Counted from the first letter of the stretch, positions 10,744 through 19,661 are shown. The stretch: 42,788 bases of DNA from Aeromonas salmonicida subsp. salmonicida (GCF_001643305.1 NZ_LSGW01000011.1:1-42788); one strand, 5' to 3'. A program made the numbers and translations. The notes: generated by a model not told the origin, from the letters alone.

Positions 10744-11463
10744 ATGCAAACACCACACATTCTGATCGTCGAAGACGAACTGGTCACCCGCAATACCCTG
10801 AAAAGCATCTTCGAGGCCGAAGGCTACGTTGTACTCGAGGCCAATAATGGCGACGAAATGCATCAAGCCCTCACTGCCCACACCATCAATCTGGTGATCA
10901 TGGACATCAACCTGCCGGGCAAAAATGGCCTGCTGCTGGCGCGCGAGCTGCGTGAAGATGACAACATCGCCCTGATGTTCCTGACCGGTCGTGACAATGA
11001 AGTGGACAAGATCCTGGGTCTGGAAATCGGCGCCGATGATTACATCACCAAGCCGTTCAATCCCCGTGAATTGACCATTCGTGCCCGCAATCTGCTGAGC
11101 CGCACCATGAATGTAGCCGCTGGCGGCGAAGAGAAGAAGCTGGTTGAGCGCTACCTGTTCAACGGCTGGGCACTGGACATCAACAGCCGCGCACTGGTCA
11201 GCCCGGCTGGCGACATGTTCAAGCTGCCCCGTTCAGAATTCCGTGCCATGCTGCACTTCTGCGAAAACCCGGGCCAGATCCAGACCCGTGCAGAACTGCT
11301 CAAGAAGATGACAGGTCGTGAGCTCAAGCCCCATGACCGCACTGTGGATGTCACCATCCGCCGCATTCGCAAGCACTTCGAGAGCGTCAACGACACACCT
11401 GAAATCATCGCCACCATCCATGGCGAAGGCTACCGTTTCTGTGGCGAGCTGGAGCAGGAATAA
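10744..11463 (+). CDS. arcA: Aerobic respiration control response regulator ArcA
   Basis: Encodes 239 residues, one more than E. coli ArcA. It is an OmpR/PhoB-type regulator: the receiver domain (1-120) has the acidic pair Glu10-Asp11, the phospho-acceptor Asp54 in [17 protein letters not shown], and Lys in [14 protein letters not shown] winged-helix DNA-binding domain follows (about 135-235), with [15 protein letters not shown] and IHGEGYRF. Phosphorylated by ArcB when quinones are reduced, it represses TCA-cycle and aerobic genes and adjusts cytochrome oxidases. cydDC lies nearby. The FNR box upstream links it to oxygen sensing. In E. coli arcA lies next to lasT and thr; here about 4.5 kb of other genes separate them. 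Confidence 0.97.
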   Translation: MQTPHILIVEDELVTRNTLKSIFEAEGYVVLEANNGDEMHQALTAHTINLVIMDINLPGKNGLLLARELREDDNIALMFLTGRDNEVDKILGLEIGADDYITKPFNPRELTIRARNLLSRTMNVAAGGEEKKLVERYLFNGWALDINSRALVSPAGDMFKLPRSEFRAMLHFCENPGQIQTRAELLKKMTGRELKPHDRTVDVTIRRIRKHFESVNDTPEIIATIHGEGYRFCGELEQE

Positions 11464-11494
11464 GCCCGTTTCGTCATTGCAGAGTGAGTTTACG

Positions 11495-11515
11495 AGGCGC
11501 CCATGGCGCCTTTTC
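11495..11515 (+). terminator. arcA terminator
   Basis: The arms AGGCGCC and GGCGCCT with loop CAT are followed by TTTTCT. It lies 32 bases past the arcA stop. Confidence 0.75.
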
Positions 11516-11555
11516 TCTGCCTGATGTTTGCCATCGCCCAGCGCAAACACAAAAC

Positions 11556-11585
11556 AAAAAGCCCACTCGCAGGAGTGGGCTTTTT
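11556..11585. terminator. Bidirectional terminator between arcA and the tRNA-Gly genes
   Basis: A 13-bp perfect stem (11556-11568 with 11573-11585), core GCCCACTC, has loop GCAG and A5/T5 flanks. On the minus strand it lies ten bases after the tRNA-Gly(UCC) end, where it would end the tRNA transcript. It is also a second stop for arcA. Confidence 0.85.
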
Positions 11586-11595
11586 GCATGAAAGC

Positions 11596-11670
<75 letters not shown>

Positions 11671-11770
11671 AGGACATCAAAATCAAGTGCGAGATGGGAG
11701 TTCAACCCCCTTGCAATCAGCCTGTGGGCTTGTGCAGTTACCGCATTGATGCAGGCTTTGCATCTAAATT

Positions 11771-11844
11771 TGGAGCGGGTGATGGGAATCGAACCCACGT
11801 ATGCAGCTTGGGAAGCTACCGTTCTACCATTGAACTACACCCGC
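11771..11844 (-). tRNA. glyU: tRNA-Gly, anticodon CCC
   Basis: The 74-base minus-strand gene has CCA encoded. The acceptor stem GCGGGTG pairs with CACCCGC, the T-arm is GGGTTCGATTCCC, and the anticodon loop TTCCCAA on stem AGC/GCT gives CCC, which reads GGG. It closely resembles enteric glyU. The 100 bases before the next tRNA hold no further tRNA that I can fold. Confidence 0.95.
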
Positions 11845-11856
11845 GTCAGGGCCTCT

Positions 11857-11884
11857 ACTATATGCATTTTGCCGCTGAGCGCAA
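11857..11884 (-). promoter_or_regulatory. Promoter of the tRNA-Gly pair
   Basis: Read on the minus strand, TTGCGC (11884-11879) and TATAGT (11862-11857) have a 16-base spacer. A G+C-rich discriminator GAGGCCCTGAC lies between the -10 and the tRNA. G+C-rich discriminators are typical of stable-RNA promoters under stringent control. Confidence 0.6.
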
Positions 11885-12045
11885 TCACCGCAATGGTGTT
11901 TTTTACCATAAATCAAGCTGTTCGACCAACTAATGAGCAGCAAGGTGTTTTTTCAATCAAACATTTTCAACACCAGAAATTTACAAGGTTGCCAAGCCTG
12001 AGGGGCGAGGATAGTCTTGCGCCACTCGACGCGAGGATGGTGGTA

Positions 12046-13815
12046 ATGGATAAAAAAACTCAAAAACGTCTTTATGGCTGGTTGCGCAACCAATCGAGCC
12101 ACGGCCGACGCTGGATCGGTCTCTCCATCGGCTTTGGCCTTGGTCAGGGCATCTTGATGGTCGCCCAGGCCTGGCTGCTGGCGACCCTGTTGCATGGCTT
12201 CATCATCGAGGGGGCAACCCCGGAGCAATCCATTCCTCTCTTTATTACCCTGCTGCTGGTCACCCTGATCAAGGCCACTTTGGCCTATGGCCGCGAGGTT
12301 GCCAGTTTCAAGGCGGGCAGCGCTGTGCGCCAGGCCATTCGCGAGCTGGTGCTCACTCGCCTCAGCCGTCTCGGTCCTGCCTATATACAGCGCCGCCCTG
12401 CCGGTAGCTGGGCCAGCCTCTTGCTGGAACAGATTGAAAATATGCAGGATTTCTTCTCTCGCTATCTGCCGCAGATGGCCATTGCCGTCTTTATTCCGCT
12501 GGTGATCCTGGTGGCCGTGTTCCCGGTCAACTGGGCGGCTGGCCTGATCCTGCTGGGCACAGCCCCCCTCATTCCCTTCTTCATGATCCTGGTGGGTGTG
12601 GGCGCCGCCGATGCCAACCGCCGCAATTTCCAGGCACTGGCCCGTCTCTCCGGCCACTTTCTCGATCGCCTCAAGGGCTTGCGTACCCTGCAACTTTTCA
12701 TGCGCACCCGAGCGGAGGGTGACGCCATTCGCGACGCGTCGGAAGATTTTCGCGAGCGAACCATGGAGGTGCTCCGTCTAGCGTTTCTGAGTACCGCCGT
12801 ACTGGAGTTCTTCGCCGCCCTCTCGGTGGCGCTGGTCGCGGTATATTTTGGCTTTTCCTACATAGATCATCTGAATTTTGGCCACTATGGCACCAAGGTC
12901 ACCCTGTTTACCGGCCTGTTCGTGCTGTTCCTCGCCCCCGAATTCTATGCCCCGCTGCGCGAGCTGGGCGCTAACTACCATGCCAAAGCGCAAGCCATAG
13001 GCGCGGCCGAACAGTTGCTGGAATTCCTCGAAGCCGAGGTCAGCGAGCCCGCCTCCGGCAATGCCTCCTTTCATGCCGACAGCCCCGTCAAGGTAGAAGC
13101 CCGTGCCCTGGAGGTGCTGAGCGCCGAAGGCAAGGTGCTGGTCGGCCCTATCGACTTCACGCTGGCAGCCGGTTCACGCACGGCACTGATCGGGATCAGC
13201 GGCGCGGGCAAGAGCTCGCTGGTCAATGCCCTGCTCGGCTTTGCTCCCTATCGTGGTGAGCTCAAGGTCAACGGGCAGGAGCTTGCCAGTCTCGACATGA
13301 GTCAGTGGCGACTGCAACTGGGCTGGCTCTCCCAGAATCCCCAGCTGTTTCACGCCTCCTTGCGCGACAACCTGCTGCTGGCCAAGCCATCTGCCAGCGA
13401 CGCCGAGCTGGAAGATGCCCTCAAGCGGGCTCAGGCCTGGGAGTTTGCCATGGAGAAGGGACTCGACTATCCGGTCGGTGATCAGGCTGGCGGTCTCTCG
13501 GTCGGTCAGGCACAGCGTCTCGCCCTGGCACGCACCCTGCTCAAATCGACCCAACTGATGGTACTGGATGAACCCACCGCCAGCCTGGATCGCCACTCGG
13601 AGCGTGCCATCATGACCACGTTGGAACAGGCGACGGCAGGTCAAACTCTGCTGATGATCACTCACCGCCTGGATGAACTCACCAAGATGGATAACATCTT
13701 GGTGCTGGCCCGTGGCCAACTGGTGGAGCAAGGCGGCTTCCAGCAACTGAGCCAAGCCCAGGGGGCTTTCGCCAATCTGTTGTCCCATCGTTCCGGGAGT
13801 TCTCTCGATGACTGA
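12046..13815 (+). CDS. cydD: Heterodimeric cysteine/glutathione ABC exporter, subunit CydD
   Basis: Encodes 589 residues (E. coli 588). An N-terminal six-helix exporter domain (about 20-320) contains the highly conserved TAPLIPFFMILVGVGAADANR. The ATPase domain has Walker A GISGAGKSS near residue 383, signature LSVGQAQRLALARTLL, Walker B LMVLDEPTAS and an H-loop THR. CydDC in the inner membrane exports cysteine and glutathione to the periplasm and is needed to assemble cytochrome bd. ATG 12046 is chosen from AGGA eight bases upstream; the frame is open far upstream through the tRNA gene, which cannot be coding. It overlaps cydC by eight bases. Confidence 0.95.
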   Translation: MDKKTQKRLYGWLRNQSSHGRRWIGLSIGFGLGQGILMVAQAWLLATLLHGFIIEGATPEQSIPLFITLLLVTLIKATLAYGREVASFKAGSAVRQAIRELVLTRLSRLGPAYIQRRPAGSWASLLLEQIENMQDFFSRYLPQMAIAVFIPLVILVAVFPVNWAAGLILLGTAPLIPFFMILVGVGAADANRRNFQALARLSGHFLDRLKGLRTLQLFMRTRAEGDAIRDASEDFRERTMEVLRLAFLSTAVLEFFAALSVALVAVYFGFSYIDHLNFGHYGTKVTLFTGLFVLFLAPEFYAPLRELGANYHAKAQAIGAAEQLLEFLEAEVSEPASGNASFHADSPVKVEARALEVLSAEGKVLVGPIDFTLAAGSRTALIGISGAGKSSLVNALLGFAPYRGELKVNGQELASLDMSQWRLQLGWLSQNPQLFHASLRDNLLLAKPSASDAELEDALKRAQAWEFAMEKGLDYPVGDQAGGLSVGQAQRLALARTLLKSTQLMVLDEPTASLDRHSERAIMTTLEQATAGQTLLMITHRLDELTKMDNILVLARGQLVEQGGFQQLSQAQGAFANLLSHRSGSSLDD

Positions 13816-15553
13816 TCTATTGCCGTTTCTGCGCCTCTATCGTCAGCACTGGCTGAGTCTCTCGCTGGGCCTGCTGCTGGCACTGGTCACTCTGGTGGCC
13901 GGGATGGGGCTCTTGTCCCTCTCCGGCTGGTTCCTTTCCGCCGCGGCAGTGGCGGGAATGGCGGTCGCCAGCCGCGATACCTTCAACTACATGACACCGG
14001 CTGGCGGGGTACGTTTCTTCTCCATCATCCGCACCGCAGGTCGTTGGGGGGAGCGGGTGGTGAGCCATGACGCTACCTTCCGGGTACTGACCCGGCTGCG
14101 AGTCTGGTTCTGGCAAAAGCTCTCGCCACTCTCCACCGGCACCCTGGCCGGTTTTCGTCAGGCGGATCTGCTCAACCGGCTGGTGGCCGACATCGATGCG
14201 ATGGATCACGTCTATCTGCGGCTGGTCACTCCCATAGGCGCAGCCCTGCTCAGTTGCACCGGACTGGTCATATTCCTCTCCTTCTTCGATGGCGGCCTCG
14301 CTCTGACTCTGGGCGCCATACTGCTGTTTGGCATGATTGCCCTGCCGCTGGTCTTCTATTACCTCGGTCGCCAGCCCGGTCAGGCGCTGATCGCGGAGAA
14401 ATCGGCCATGCGCACCCGCATGGTGGACTATCTGGACGGTCAGGCCGAACTGCAGATGTTTGCCGCAGCCCCCAAGGCGCTCAGCGAGCTGCAACAGGCG
14501 GAACAGGCCCTGCTGACGGCCCAGGCCCGTATGGCAAGGGTGAGCGGACTGGCCAATGCCAGCGTGCAGCTCTTGAGCGGCTGGACACTCACCCTGATGC
14601 TCTGGCTGGCCGGTCACGGCGTGGCGGGTGCGGCGCCTGACCCCATCACAGCGCTGATGGTGTTCGCCACCCTGGCAAGCTTCGAGGCCCTGCTGCCGCT
14701 GGCGGGTGCTTTCCAGCACCTCTCCACCAGCCTCACTTCGGCTCGCCGCCTCAACGAGATCCTGCAGGAGGCCAAGGCCCCCGAGTGGGGGAACGAGCAG
14801 CAGCATGCCAAAGAGGGCGTCTTGCAGATAAGCGATCTCTATTTCGGCTATCCCGGCAACCCGCATCCCGTGCTGCGTGGCTGTACCCTGCAACTGCAGG
14901 CGGGTGAAAAACTGACTCTGCTGGGCCAGACCGGCTGCGGCAAGTCCACCCTGATGGGATTGCTGACCCGTGAATGGAGCCCGCAGGCGGGCAAGATCCT
15001 GCTCGATGGCAAGCCGTTGACGGACTACAGCGAAGGGGCGCTGCGCGCGTCTCTCTCTGTGGTGAGCCAGCGGGTTCATCTGTTTGCCGCCACCTTGCGC
15101 GACAACCTGAAACTGGCCGCCCCCGGGGCCGGCGATGAGCAGCTGACCGAGGTGCTGAGCCAGGTCGGTCTGGCACATCTGCTGGAGGATGAGGCGGGCC
15201 ACAGCGACACCGGGTTGAATGCCTGGCTCGGAGATGGCGGTCGCCCCCTCTCGGGTGGCGAACGACGCCGTATCGGTATCGCCCGCGCCCTGTTGCACGA
15301 TGCACCGCTCTGGCTGCTGGATGAACCGACCGAGGGCCTCGACAGCCAGACCGAGCGGGAGATCATGGATCTGCTGTTCAAGCTGGGGGCGGATCGCACC
15401 CTGCTGCTCATCTCCCACCGCTTGCTGGGGCTGGAGCAGATGGACCGTATTGCCCTGATGGAAGAGGGGCAGATCCGTCTGTGTGCGCCTCATCATGATC
15501 TGCTGGCTGACGACCACTATCGCAGCCTCTATGAGCGACTGACACCGGCTTGA
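13808..15553 (+). CDS. cydC: Heterodimeric cysteine/glutathione ABC exporter, subunit CydC
   Basis: Encodes 581 residues. The membrane part begins MTDLLPFLRLYRQHW and includes LSLSGWFLSAAAVAG, a CydC hallmark. The ATPase domain has Walker A GQTGCGKST near residue 374, signature LSGGERRRIGIARALL, Walker B LWLLDEPTEG and SHR. It pairs with CydD. In E. coli each subunit contributes to one of the two composite ATP sites, and a haem bound to CydC has been described. ATG 13808 lies inside the end of cydD, so the two are translationally coupled. In E. coli the pair sits between trxB and aat; here the upstream neighbours are tRNA genes. Confidence 0.95.
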   Translation: MTDLLPFLRLYRQHWLSLSLGLLLALVTLVAGMGLLSLSGWFLSAAAVAGMAVASRDTFNYMTPAGGVRFFSIIRTAGRWGERVVSHDATFRVLTRLRVWFWQKLSPLSTGTLAGFRQADLLNRLVADIDAMDHVYLRLVTPIGAALLSCTGLVIFLSFFDGGLALTLGAILLFGMIALPLVFYYLGRQPGQALIAEKSAMRTRMVDYLDGQAELQMFAAAPKALSELQQAEQALLTAQARMARVSGLANASVQLLSGWTLTLMLWLAGHGVAGAAPDPITALMVFATLASFEALLPLAGAFQHLSTSLTSARRLNEILQEAKAPEWGNEQQHAKEGVLQISDLYFGYPGNPHPVLRGCTLQLQAGEKLTLLGQTGCGKSTLMGLLTREWSPQAGKILLDGKPLTDYSEGALRASLSVVSQRVHLFAATLRDNLKLAAPGAGDEQLTEVLSQVGLAHLLEDEAGHSDTGLNAWLGDGGRPLSGGERRRIGIARALLHDAPLWLLDEPTEGLDSQTEREIMDLLFKLGADRTLLLISHRLLGLEQMDRIALMEEGQIRLCAPHHDLLADDHYRSLYERLTPA

Positions 15554-15561
15554 GAATGAAA

Positions 15562-15597
15562 GAGGGAGGATACGTCTGCGGACACCTCCCTCCTTTA
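15562..15597 (+). terminator. Weak terminator after cydC
   Basis: The stem GAGGGAGG (15562-15569) pairs with CCTCCCTC (15585-15592) across a 15-base loop and is followed by CTTT. A second stem GACAGGC/GCCTGTC follows at 15599-15619 without a T run. The T tract is short, so termination may be incomplete. Confidence 0.5.
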
Positions 15598-15684
15598 AGA
15601 CAGGCCGGCGGAGCCTGTCTGATCCCCGTCACACCTCATCTTCACAGCTAAAATTGGGGCTGGTCGCAGGCAGCGACTGGCCCC

Positions 15685-15690
15685 TATAAT
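15685..15690 (+). promoter_or_regulatory. -10 box of rcsF
   Basis: A perfect TATAAT stands 31 bases before the rcsF start. No good -35 lies at 16-18 bases upstream (GGTCGC is the best there), so an activator may be needed or the promoter may be weak. Confidence 0.45.
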
Positions 15691-15721
15691 GTCCGCCCTC
15701 ACAGTTCAAAAAGATGCTGAT

Positions 15722-16093
15722 ATGAAACGCCTGATCCTGATGATGCCCCTGATTGCCTCCGGTTGCGCCGACTTCTCCTTCAACCGCAATCTGGACAAGG
15801 AAAACTTCGACGAGTACTTCAAGCCGGGCGGCGTTCAGATCTATGAACAGAACCAGCTGGCTGACCTCAACTACCTCTACCTCGGCACCGTCGAGGGGGA
15901 ATCTTGCCAGAGCGATGCCAAGCAGCCGGTGCCCAACGCAGGTGAAGCGCGTACCCTGGCGCGTCGCCGCGTGGCCGACATGGGTGGCAATGGCGTCACC
16001 TTCGACAAATGCGCCGAGTTCAGTGACACTCCGGGCTGCCTGAAACAGGTGATCTGCTACGGGCAGGCGCTCAAAGTGGCACAAGAGAAGTAA
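15722..16093 (+). CDS. rcsF: Rcs stress sensor lipoprotein RcsF
   Basis: Encodes 123 residues from ATG 15722; an earlier in-frame ATG is upstream of the signal peptide. The signal MKRLILMMPLIASGC ends in a lipobox with Ala at -3 and acylated Cys15; Ala at +2 predicts the outer membrane. The globular part keeps the four cysteines of RcsF (62, 97, 106, 112) in the order SCQ, KC, TPGC, VIC, which form two disulfides in E. coli. RcsF detects lipopolysaccharide and peptidoglycan stress and signals to IgaA and the Rcs phosphorelay. The proline-rich linker of E. coli RcsF is replaced by a short acidic and aromatic stretch. No other rcs gene is nearby. The DUF488 gene follows nine bases later. Confidence 0.8.
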   Translation: MKRLILMMPLIASGCADFSFNRNLDKENFDEYFKPGGVQIYEQNQLADLNYLYLGTVEGESCQSDAKQPVPNAGEARTLARRRVADMGGNGVTFDKCAEFSDTPGCLKQVICYGQALKVAQEK

Positions 16094-16102
16094 GGATACC
16101 CC

Positions 16103-16489
16103 ATGGCCCTGGCCATAGTCCGGCTCGGCAGTCCTCGTCTTGAAGGTGAAGGGTTGCGTATCGGCACAGTGCGGCGCCCGCCCCGTGGTGTGCCCAAGCA
16201 CGCATTTGCCAGTCAGGATTGGTATGACGTCTGGTTTCCCAATCTGGCGCCCAGCAGCGACACCATGAAGCTGGGCCAGGCCGCCGATACGCCTGCCCTC
16301 TGGGCCGTTTTCTGCAAGCAGTACAAGGCCGAGATGGCCACCCCCTGTGCCCGCCACGATCTGGCGCTGCTGGCTGCCCTCTCCCATACCACCAATCTGT
16401 CGGTGGGCTGTTACTGCGAGCAGGCGTCTCGCTGTCATCGCAGCATATTGCAAGAGCTGCTGGTCAATTGCGGCGCCAAGTTACGCTAG
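16103..16489 (+). CDS. DUF488 (YeaO-like) family protein
   Basis: Encodes 128 residues, cytosolic. It is recognisable by IGTVRRPPRGVPK near the N-terminus, YDVWFPNLAPS, and the C-terminal CYCEQASRCHRSIL, the cysteine/histidine signature of DUF488. The biochemical role of this family is unknown. AAGGA lies seven bases before ATG 16103 and overlaps the end of rcsF, so the pair is probably one transcript. A strong hairpin overlaps the stop codon. Confidence 0.85.
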   Translation: MALAIVRLGSPRLEGEGLRIGTVRRPPRGVPKHAFASQDWYDVWFPNLAPSSDTMKLGQAADTPALWAVFCKQYKAEMATPCARHDLALLAALSHTTNLSVGCYCEQASRCHRSILQELLVNCGAKLR

Positions 16490-16515
16490 AGGGCGTCCCG
16501 ACAGACGCCCTCTTT
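16489..16515 (+). terminator. Terminator of the rcsF-DUF488 unit
   Basis: The arms GAGGGCGTC (16489-16497) and GACGCCCTC (16504-16512) with loop CCGACA are followed by TTTC. The stem begins in the stop codon. The epimerase gene converges from the other side. Confidence 0.75.
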
Positions 16516-16546
16516 CACTTCAATCACCATTCAGACAGAATAAGCC

Positions 16547-17524
16547 CTACAGCAGGCGCCGACGCAGCGCAGCCTCCTGCTCCGCAGTCATACCAGCCAC
16601 CACGGCTCCCTCGTTGTCCATCAACCATTGCATCAGATCGGCGACCGTCTCCTCCAGCGGTCGAAAGTTGAGCCCCTGCACTATGGCAGCCTCGGCGCTG
16701 ATGCGGCCATAGCCGGCATACTCAGCCAGCTCGTTTGGCAATAGCGTGGGATAGCTCTGCCAGGGCTCGACGCCGGCGGCCAGCAACTCGGGCCAGGGGC
16801 GCCACTGTGCTTGCCATTGTGTGGCGGGCGCCAGCCTGGCGGTGATGCGATCCAGCCAGTCCACCAGCGCAATGCCTGGTTTGAGCAGATTGAAACAGCC
16901 ACCCAGCTGCTGCTCGGCAGCGCGCAGCACGAATTCGGCGCAGTCGCGCACATCCAGATATTGCAGTCGATCCTGCCCCTCCCCCGGCAGCAACCAGAGC
17001 CCCCCTTGCTGTATCCGTTTCACCCACCAGGCCAAGCGACCCGTGTGATCATGGGGACCGCACAGGACACCGGGGCGCAGGATGCAGAGCCGCTCGCCCC
17101 AATGATCCCGATACGCAGCTTCGCACAGTACCTTCAGCGGACCGTAATCGGTGGGCAATTCCCCCTCGACAATCTCGTGCAACGGTGCCGATTCATCCAT
17201 CCCCCGCTGTGCGAAGTCGCGATAGACGCTGATGGTGGAGATAAAGATCAGCCGCTCGCAGCGCCCGAGCAGGGCTGCCGAGAGGCTCACCGCCTGCTCG
17301 GGACGGTAGCAACAGGTGTCTATGACCAGATCCCAGCGCAACCCTTGGCTTTGCAGGGGGCTCAGATCCTTGTCCCTGTCACCGTTGAGCTGAACCAGGT
17401 CACGCCAGTCCGGGTGCTGATACCGGCCCCGGTTGAATAGCGTCACCTCGTGCCCCCAGTCCAACGCCAGCGTGGTGAGGTGGCGGCCCAGAAAGCCGGT
17501 GCCACCGATAATCAGCAATTTCAT
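16547..17524 (-). CDS. NAD-dependent epimerase/dehydratase-like protein (extended SDR)
   Basis: Encodes 325 residues. ATG 17524 is chosen because GGAG lies eight bases upstream and the Rossmann strand starts at once: MKLLIIGGTGFLGRHL, with GxxGxxG at residues 7-13. The segment ISTISVYRDF and a YGPLK (YxxxK) pair supply the expected Ser, Tyr and Lys of an SDR active site. The family modifies nucleotide sugars or other alcohols, but the substrate here cannot be told. CILRPGVLCGPHDHTGR and DVRDCAEFVLRAAE are typical of this subgroup. There are no sugar-biosynthesis neighbours. It converges with the DUF488 gene. Confidence 0.8.
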   Translation of the reverse strand: MKLLIIGGTGFLGRHLTTLALDWGHEVTLFNRGRYQHPDWRDLVQLNGDRDKDLSPLQSQGLRWDLVIDTCCYRPEQAVSLSAALLGRCERLIFISTISVYRDFAQRGMDESAPLHEIVEGELPTDYGPLKVLCEAAYRDHWGERLCILRPGVLCGPHDHTGRLAWWVKRIQQGGLWLLPGEGQDRLQYLDVRDCAEFVLRAAEQQLGGCFNLLKPGIALVDWLDRITARLAPATQWQAQWRPWPELLAAGVEPWQSYPTLLPNELAEYAGYGRISAEAAIVQGLNFRPLEETVADLMQWLMDNEGAVVAGMTAEQEAALRRRLL

Positions 17525-17759
17525 CCATGTATCTCCAATCCGGCGCCATCTGAACGCCTTCGCCACAGAGCAGAGCGCGAATACCATCCCCTGCTCCATC
17601 TGCCCTCACCCTACGCAAGTTGGTGCCGGGGTACAGCTCCCCGAGTGCCGGTATGGGACGGGGATCACGACAGGACGCGGGAAATGAGCGTAGCGAGGCA
17701 GAGCCTGCGTTTTGAGGCTGCCTGTGCTAAATTGCCGGGGTTTTCAGTCAGGATCCGCC

Positions 17760-18464
17760 ATGAAGTTCGAAATCGACACCCTCGGGATCATCCGCTCTCC
17801 CTACAAGGAGAAGTTCGCCATCCCCCGCCAACCCGGTCTGGTCAAATCGGCCCGCGCCCGCCTCGAGCTGCTGCCCCCTTACGATCAACCGGACGTGCTG
17901 CGCGGCATAGAGCAGTTCTCCCATCTGTGGCTAAGCTTTGTGTTTCACCAGACCATGGATCAGGGCTGGCACCCGACGGTACGTCCGCCGCGCCTGGGCG
18001 GCAACGAACGGGTCGGAGTCTTTGCCACCCGCTCCACCTTCCGCCCCAACCCGCTGGGCCTGTCGGTGGTCGAGCTGCACGGTGTTGGTCGCGAGCGTGG
18101 CAAACTGTGGCTGGAACTCGGCGCCGTGGATCTGCTGGATGGCACTCCTGTCGTCGATATCAAGCCCTATATTCCCTATGCCGACAGTCTGCCGGACGCC
18201 CGTGGCGGCTTTGCCCCCGATGCCCCCACCCCGCCTCTCGTGGTCAACTTCACCCCCGAAGCGGAGCTGCAGCTGCAACCCTGGCTCAAGGCTCACCCCG
18301 AGCTTCGTCTGCTGGTGAGCGAAGTGTTGGCTCAGGACCCTCGCCCCGCCTACAAGAAAGGCAAGCCGGACGAAAAGGAGTACGGCGTCAGGCTGTTTGA
18401 TCTCAACGTACGTTTTCGCATCACAGAGCCCGACTGTCTGGTGTCGGCCATTGAGCCCGCCTGA
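17760..18464 (+). CDS. trmO: tRNA (t6A37) N6-methyltransferase TrmO
   Basis: Encodes 234 residues (E. coli TsaA/TrmO is 235). TrmO uses S-adenosylmethionine to methylate N6-threonylcarbamoyladenosine at position 37 of tRNA-Thr, which improves decoding of ACY codons. The domain starts at MKFEIDTLGIIRSPYKEKF and contains the signature FATRSTFRPNPLGLSVVEL and the DLLDGTPVVDIKPYIPYAD loop of the single-barrel fold; a smaller C-terminal domain follows. AGGA lies eight bases before ATG 17760; the frame is open 16 codons further upstream without support. It is a single gene with a strong terminator. Confidence 0.93.
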   Translation: MKFEIDTLGIIRSPYKEKFAIPRQPGLVKSARARLELLPPYDQPDVLRGIEQFSHLWLSFVFHQTMDQGWHPTVRPPRLGGNERVGVFATRSTFRPNPLGLSVVELHGVGRERGKLWLELGAVDLLDGTPVVDIKPYIPYADSLPDARGGFAPDAPTPPLVVNFTPEAELQLQPWLKAHPELRLLVSEVLAQDPRPAYKKGKPDEKEYGVRLFDLNVRFRITEPDCLVSAIEPA

Positions 18465-18486
18465 TCTCCACCTGCCTCAACCAATG

Positions 18487-18516
18487 AAAAAAACCACCCG
18501 TTCAGGTGGTTTTTTG
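18487..18516. terminator. Bidirectional terminator between trmO and the FabH-like gene
   Basis: An ACCACC/GGTGGT core with a 6-base loop is flanked by A7 and T6 runs. It lies between convergent genes and fits both. Confidence 0.85.
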
Positions 18517-18539
18517 CTACCGCAGCCGGATGGTGACGC

Positions 18540-19661
18540 TCACAGGCGCTGCAACAACAGGCTCCCTATCGAATAGCCGGCGCCGAAGGAGCAGAGCACG
18601 CCGCGGGCTCCGCTCGGCAGGTCTTGGTTAAACAGGTGGAAGGCGATGACCGAGCCCGCCGAGCTGGTATTGCCATAGCTGTCGAGGATCACGGGCGCCT
18701 CCTGCTGACTGGCATCGTGGCCCAGCAGCTTGCGGCCGATGAACTGGTTCATGGTGAGGTTGGCCTGATGCAGCCAGAGTCGGCTCAAGGAGTCCGCCGT
18801 CCAGCCCTGCTCATCCAGCTGACTGACAATCTGATCGCACACCAGCGGCAGCACCTCCTTGAACACCTTGCGCCCCTGCTGGCGGAACAGTTTGTCATCC
18901 CCATGACGGGTACGCGGACTGAGCCGGTTCAAAAATCCGAAGTTGTTGCGGATATTGTTGGAGTACTGGGTCACAAGCTTGCTGGCCACCAGTTGCCAGG
19001 GGTTGGCCACCTTGCAATCGGCCTCCCGCTCCAGCAGCACGGCGGTACAGGCATCGCCGAAGATGAAGTGGCTGTCCCTGTCACGAAAGTTGAGGTGCCC
19101 AGAGCAGATCTCCGGGTTCACTACCAGCGCCAGTTTGGCGGTGCCTGCCGCCAGCATGTCCACCGCCGTCTTGATGCCAAAGGTAGCGGATGAGCAGGCC
19201 ACGTTCATGTCAAAGGCCATGCCGCTCGCCCCCAGATAGTGTTGCAACTCGATGGAGAGCGCCGGATAGGGCCTTGGCATGTTGGAAGCCGCCACTATCA
19301 CCAGATCAATCTCACCCGGCTCCCGGCCGGCGGCAATCAGCGCCTGCTCGGCGGCAGCAACCGCCATCTCCACCATGATGGAGGGCTGATCGTCGGCCCG
19401 CTCGGGAAGCAAGGGCTGCATGATGTCAGGGTCCAGCACCCCCTCCTTGCTCACCAGATAGCGACTCTTGATGCCGGACGCCTTCTCGATGAATTCGCAG
19501 CTCGAGTGCTGCTTGGCGGATAGCTGACCCGCATCGATGGCGGAGGCATTTTCCTCGTTGTAGAGGTCCACATACTGGTTGAAGGCGGTCACCAACGCTT
19601 CATTGCTGACGGCAAAAGGCGGGGTATAGAGGCCTGATCCACTGATCACGATAGAAGTCAT
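18540..19661 (-). CDS. FabH-like beta-ketoacyl-ACP synthase III
   Basis: Encodes 373 residues, about 50 longer than housekeeping FabH. The thiolase-fold catalytic triad is present: Cys156 in NVACSSATFG, His298 in WLHQAN, and Asn331 in YGNTSSAG. The insert between residues 30 and 65 and the FIEKASGIKSRYLV segment match a FabH-like branch found in Pseudomonas, Vibrio and Aeromonas. In P. aeruginosa a member of this branch is reported, as I recall, to condense medium-chain acyl-CoA with malonyl-ACP, feeding beta-oxidation products back into synthesis. The true substrate here is unknown. AGGAG precedes ATG 19661. It is last in a cluster after the VWA and MoxR genes, 57 bases downstream of the former. 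Confidence 0.88.
   Translation of the reverse strand: MTSIVISGSGLYTPPFAVSNEALVTAFNQYVDLYNEENASAIDAGQLSAKQHSSCEFIEKASGIKSRYLVSKEGVLDPDIMQPLLPERADDQPSIMVEMAVAAAEQALIAAGREPGEIDLVIVAASNMPRPYPALSIELQHYLGASGMAFDMNVACSSATFGIKTAVDMLAAGTAKLALVVNPEICSGHLNFRDRDSHFIFGDACTAVLLEREADCKVANPWQLVASKLVTQYSNNIRNNFGFLNRLSPRTRHGDDKLFRQQGRKVFKEVLPLVCDQIVSQLDEQGWTADSLSRLWLHQANLTMNQFIGRKLLGHDASQQEAPVILDSYGNTSSAGSVIAFHLFNQDLPSGARGVLCSFGAGYSIGSLLLQRL

Noticed and set aside
11671..11770. Possible third tRNA between the two tRNA-Gly genes
   Set aside because: A GGTTGAACTCCC stretch on the minus strand recalls a T-arm, but no acceptor stem or anticodon arm can be folded around it.
11746..12045. Upstream extension of cydD
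   Set aside because: The frame stays open through the tRNA-Gly(CCC) gene but has no ribosome-binding site. ATG 12046 with AGGA gives the family length.
13817..15517. Open frame of 566 codons antisense to cydC
   Set aside because: It is a shadow frame with glutamine- and histidine-rich composition typical of reverse-complemented G+C-rich genes.
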